Below, piece after piece: positions 3,375 to 5,622 of a DNA stretch of 5,622 nt. The notes beneath the pieces were generated by a model. That model was not told the DNA's origin and made no database searches. It was given only the letters and a program-made list of their open reading frames with translations. How positions within the stretch are numbered: the stretch's first letter is position 1; each line of letters opens with the position of its first letter. The DNA comes from DASVSE01 sp036399715 (GTDB lineage: Bacteria > Bacteroidota > Rhodothermia > Rhodothermales > Rubricoccaceae). The stretch lies in the NCBI GenBank assembly GCA_036399715.1, contig DASWMO010000345.1, forward strand, positions 1 to 5,622, given 5' to 3'. Position numbers and translations under genes: made by a program.

Positions 3375-5622
3375 TTAGAGCGCGTACTTCTTGAGCAGCG
3401 AACGGCCGGACTTCTCGTCGCGGACGTCGAACGCGAGCGGGTTCAGCGTCGCGTCCTCCTCGATGCGCCACGGGATGTCGCGGATCGAGAACCGCCAGCG
3501 CGTGAGCGCGCTGAAGAGGCCGCGCTGGAGGTGCGTCAGAAAGAGCGGGTGGACGCGCACGACGATCGGGCGGAGGCGGTAGTCCTCGTCGACCGAGCGG
3601 CGGTAGTTATCCAGCCAGCCGCGGAGCAGGGCCGTCGCTGCGTCGGGCGACGCAGCCGTCTCGGGCTGCGCGTCGTCGATACGGGCCGACGCCTCGCGGG
3701 GCTCGCGCGTCCGGCGCGTCCGGTCGTCCCGGCCGCGTTCCTCGCGGGGCGCGCGCTCCTCGCGGACGCTCGGCTCGCGGCCTCCCGCCTCGCGCGTGCG
3801 CTCGCCTCGGCGGGTGGGGCGCTCGTCGCTGTCGCGGGGCTGCCGGTCGACCGGGTCGGCCGGACCTGCGTCGAGGGCACGCGCGTCGCGGTCGTCGTCG
3901 CGCGTGCGGCGGCTCGGCGCCTGCGCGATCTCGCCCGCGCCGGCGCGCTCGGCGCGCACGGCGGGGTCCGCCGAGGACGCCTCGTCGTCGCCCTCCGGCT
4001 GGGCCGTGATGGATGGCCGCAGGCGCTGGCGCGTGATCTGGACGAGCCCGAAGTCCGACATCGGGAGCAGCTTGGTCACCGCGCGGTCCTTGGCGAAGGC
4101 CTCCGTGAGGACGTTGGTGACCTTGCGGCGGTCGGACTCCAGGCGGAGGTCGATAAAGTCGACGACGATGATGCCGCCGAGGTCGCGCAGGCGGAGCTGC
4201 TTGGCGACCTCGCGCGCGGCCTCGACGTTGACCGCGATCATGTTCTCCTTCTGGCTCTTGCCGCGCCCGGCACGGCCCGAGTTGACGTCGACGACGTGCA
4301 TCGCCTCGGTCGTCTCGATAAAGAGGTAGCCGCCGCTCTTGAGGTTGACGCGGCGCGAGAAGGCCTCCTCGACCTGCTTGTCGATGCCCGCGGCCCGGAA
4401 GGCCGGCGTGGACCCGCGGTGGAGCTCCACCTTGTCCGCCATGTCCGGCGCGACGGCCTGGACGTAGGCCTGGACGTTCTTGAACACCTTCGGGTCGTCG
4501 ACGAGGATGCGGTCGAAGTCCTCGGAGAAGAGGTCGCGGATGATCGACGAGACCATGTTGACGTCCTCGTACAGCAGGACGGGCGCCTTGGCGCGGCCGC
4601 CGTCGAGGCGCGCCTCGATCTGGCGCCACTTGTCGATGAGCAGCCGGAGGTCGGTGTCGAGCGACTTGGCGTCGCGGCCCTCGGCGACCGTGCGCACAAT
4701 GACGCCGCAGTTGTCGGGCTTGAGCGACTGCGCGAGTGTGCGCAGGCGGCGGCGTTCCTTGGCGGACTCGATCTTCTTGGACACGGCGACGTAGTCGGCC
4801 GCGGGCACGAGGACGAGAAAGCGGCCGGCGAGCGAGATGTCGGTCGAGACGCGGCTGCCCTTGGCCGAGATGGGCTCCTTGGTGATCTTGACGATCACGT
4901 TGCCGCCGCGGCGGAGCAGCTGCTCGTTGGAGGGGATCGGGACGCGCCGGGCGCCGGGCGCCCGCGGTCCCGTCTCGCGGCCTTCTGAGCGTCGGCCCTC
5001 GCCGCGGGCGGAGTCGCCGCGCGAGCTGTCGCGCCGGGGCTCCGTCGAGCGGGCCTCGGCCGGGCGGGGGGCGGGCGTGTCGGCGTCGCGGCGGGCCTCC
5101 GTGGGCTCGTCGCTGCGCGAGCGGGGTGCGCGGCGCCCGCGGCGGTCCTCGTCGTCGGGCGTGTCCGTCGCTTCGCCGCGGGTGGGCGCCTCGGGTGTCG
5201 CCTCGTCGAGGTCGTCTTCCACGCGGCGCGTCGGGCGCCGGCGCGAGCGGGGCGCGTCGTCGTCGGTGGCCAGCAGGTCGGCGGTGCGGGCGTCGGGCGT
5301 ACGGAGCTCTGCCGAAGCCGTGGTCACCGGAGCCGTCGCCTCGTCGCGGTGGCGCGGGGCGCGGCGGCTGCGCGCGTCGTCCTCTACCGGCGCGTCGCGC
5401 GTCTCCGCGGGCGCAGCCGCCGTGGGGGCCGAGGGGGCAGGCCGCGGAGCGGGCCGGGGCCGCGCGCCCGACGAGAGGTCCACGATGGCGAGGCCGCGCG
5501 GCCGCGCGGGCGCCGTCGGGGCGGGCGGCGCCGCAGCGGGGACGTGTGCGGCCTCCGGAGCCGGCGATGCGTCGGCGCGTGTCTCGGCCGGCTCCGGCGA
5601 GCGGGCGTCCGAGGAGCGCGTG
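3375..5622 (-). CDS. rng: Ribonuclease E/G (Rne/Rng family), 5' end outside window
   Basis: This is an endoribonuclease for mRNA turnover and rRNA/tRNA processing. The frame is open from the right edge to the TAA at 3377-3375, giving 748 visible codons. A GTG at 5483 is not a credible start, because the same Pro/Ala/Arg-rich composition continues upstream of it. Numbering from that GTG: 1-180 low-complexity; 186-222 'NEQLLRRGGNVIVKITKEP...LAGR', the last strands of the S1 domain; then the RNase H-like and catalytic DNase I-like parts to 'FGLVQITRQRLRPS' (478-491). The two Mg ligands are present: Asp 399 ('VVDVNSGRA', codon 4289-4287) and Asp 442 ('VVDFIDL', codon 4160-4158), corresponding to D303 and D346 of E. 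coli RNase E. The CxxC zinc-link is absent; the only Cys is 259. Residues 492-612 are a second Arg/Asp/Glu-rich low-complexity segment. Residues 613-702 ('RPIVVRVHPLFLTHLQRG') are the C-terminal domain typical of Bacteroidota homologues. The first S1 strands must lie upstream. Family certain; rne versus rng naming is conventional. Confidence 0.95.
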   Translation of the reverse strand, partial: TRSSDARSPEPAETRADASPAPEAAHVPAAAPPAPTAPARPRGLAIVDLSSGARPRPAPRPAPSAPTAAAPAETRDAPVEDDARSRRAPRHRDEATAPVTTASAELRTPDARTADLLATDDDAPRSRRRPTRRVEDDLDEATPEAPTRGEATDTPDDEDRRGRRAPRSRSDEPTEARRDADTPAPRPAEARSTEPRRDSSRGDSARGEGRRSEGRETGPRAPGARRVPIPSNEQLLRRGGNVIVKITKEPISAKGSRVSTDISLAGRFLVLVPAADYVAVSKKIESAKERRRLRTLAQSLKPDNCGVIVRTVAEGRDAKSLDTDLRLLIDKWRQIEARLDGGRAKAPVLLYEDVNMVSSIIRDLFSEDFDRILVDDPKVFKNVQAYVQAVAPDMADKVELHRGSTPAFRAAGIDKQVEEAFSRRVNLKSGGYLFIETTEAMHVVDVNSGRAGRGKSQKENMIAVNVEAAREVAKQLRLRDLGGIIVVDFIDLRLESDRRKVTNVLTEAFAKDRAVTKLLPMSDFGLVQITRQRLRPSITAQPEGDDEASSADPAVRAERAGAGEIAQAPSRRTRDDDRDARALDAGPADPVDRQPRDSDERPTRRGERTREAGGREPSVREERAPREERGRDDRTRRTREPREASARIDDAQPETAASPDAATALLRGWLDNYRRSVDEDYRLRPIVVRVHPLFLTHLQRGLFSALTRWRFSIRDIPWRIEEDATLNPLAFDVRDEKSGRSLLKKYAL
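3648..4013 (-). other. Low-complexity charged linker in RNase E/G (C-terminal side)
   Basis: About 122 codons between the catalytic core and the C-terminal domain are almost only Arg, Asp, Glu, Ala, Pro, Ser and Thr, with RxxRxREE-type runs ('REERAPREERGRDD'). No Cys or aromatic residue is present. It sits where other family members carry the zinc-link and small domain junction, and resembles the Arg-rich RNA-binding segments of the E. coli RNase E tail in composition only. Confidence 0.75.
4944..5622 (-). other. Low-complexity insertion within the S1 region of RNase E/G
   Basis: At least 226 codons (the 5' side is cut by the window edge) of Pro/Ala/Arg/Asp/Thr/Ser-rich sequence immediately precede the final S1 strands ('NVIVKITKEP'). 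In E. coli RNase E the same spot is a short loop, around 'YFPANYSAHGRP'. The segment is predicted disordered and polyampholytic; its N-terminal portion is Ala/Pro-rich, and the portion near the S1 strands is Arg/Glu/Ser/Gly-rich. Confidence 0.7.

Noticed and set aside
3601..4020. Repetitive gcg/tcg-rich DNA as a possible CRISPR or satellite array
   Set aside because: There are no regular repeat-spacer units. The pattern comes from Arg/Asp/Glu/Ala/Pro codons in a low-complexity protein segment.
2139..4988. A 949-codon open frame on the plus strand across the hydrolase, small protein and RNase genes
   Set aside because: It is antisense to three well-supported genes, with a Val/Asp/Arg/Ala/Leu-rich translation and no recognisable domain. 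Long mirror frames are expected opposite GC-rich coding DNA.
5481..5483. GTG as start of a 702-aa RNase E/G
   Set aside because: The frame stays open for 46 more codons of the same composition to the window edge, and a complete S1 domain requires more upstream sequence.

Overview
The window is about 70% G+C by eye and is coding almost throughout. Every gene I can support reads on the minus strand, so biological order runs from high to low coordinates. The RNase E/G protein has the form seen in Bacteroidota: a 'TKEPISAKG' S1 end, a catalytic core ending 'RQRLRPS' without the zinc-link cysteines, and a conserved C-terminal 'VHP' domain. None of the visible start codons has a purine-rich Shine-Dalgarno. 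With the high G+C, this suggests a GC-rich member of the Bacteroidota/Rhodothermota side (Rhodothermia-like, for example Rubricoccus/Rubrivirga relatives). The taxonomic placement is inference, not a database result.

Right part (5622 to 2163), a housekeeping cluster. It holds the 3' three-quarters of an RNase E/G gene whose N-terminus lies outside the window, a striking 16-bp hairpin just after its stop codon, a small conserved-looking hypothetical protein (101 aa), and a PhnP-like metallo-beta-lactamase-fold hydrolase. The hydrolase starts at a GTG that overlaps the small gene's TGA (GTGA), so the two are translationally coupled. The RNase carries two long Arg/Asp/Glu/Pro/Ala-rich low-complexity segments. 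One appears to sit inside its S1 domain and the other between the catalytic core and the C-terminal domain.

Left part (2162 to 1), a secreted-protein cluster. An 87-bp spacer holds the only AT-richer patch of the window, with a tandem repeat and a weak promoter candidate. Then come two tandem paralogous proteins with a phage tail-collar (MdpB/microcystin-dependent-like) domain, each behind a twin-arginine-type signal peptide. Last is the start of an exported FG-GAP/VCBS calcium-binding repeat protein that runs off the left edge. There is no other phage gene here, so this looks like a domesticated exported collar-protein pair rather than a prophage.

How the genes work together: the RNase, small protein and hydrolase look like a conserved cytoplasmic unit (RNA turnover plus phosphodiesterase-type chemistry). 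The two collar proteins and the FG-GAP protein look like an exported or surface set that may act together. No link between the two halves is visible beyond shared strand. I saw no tRNA, rRNA, CRISPR array or insertion sequence, and no gene-free stretch longer than 90 bases.
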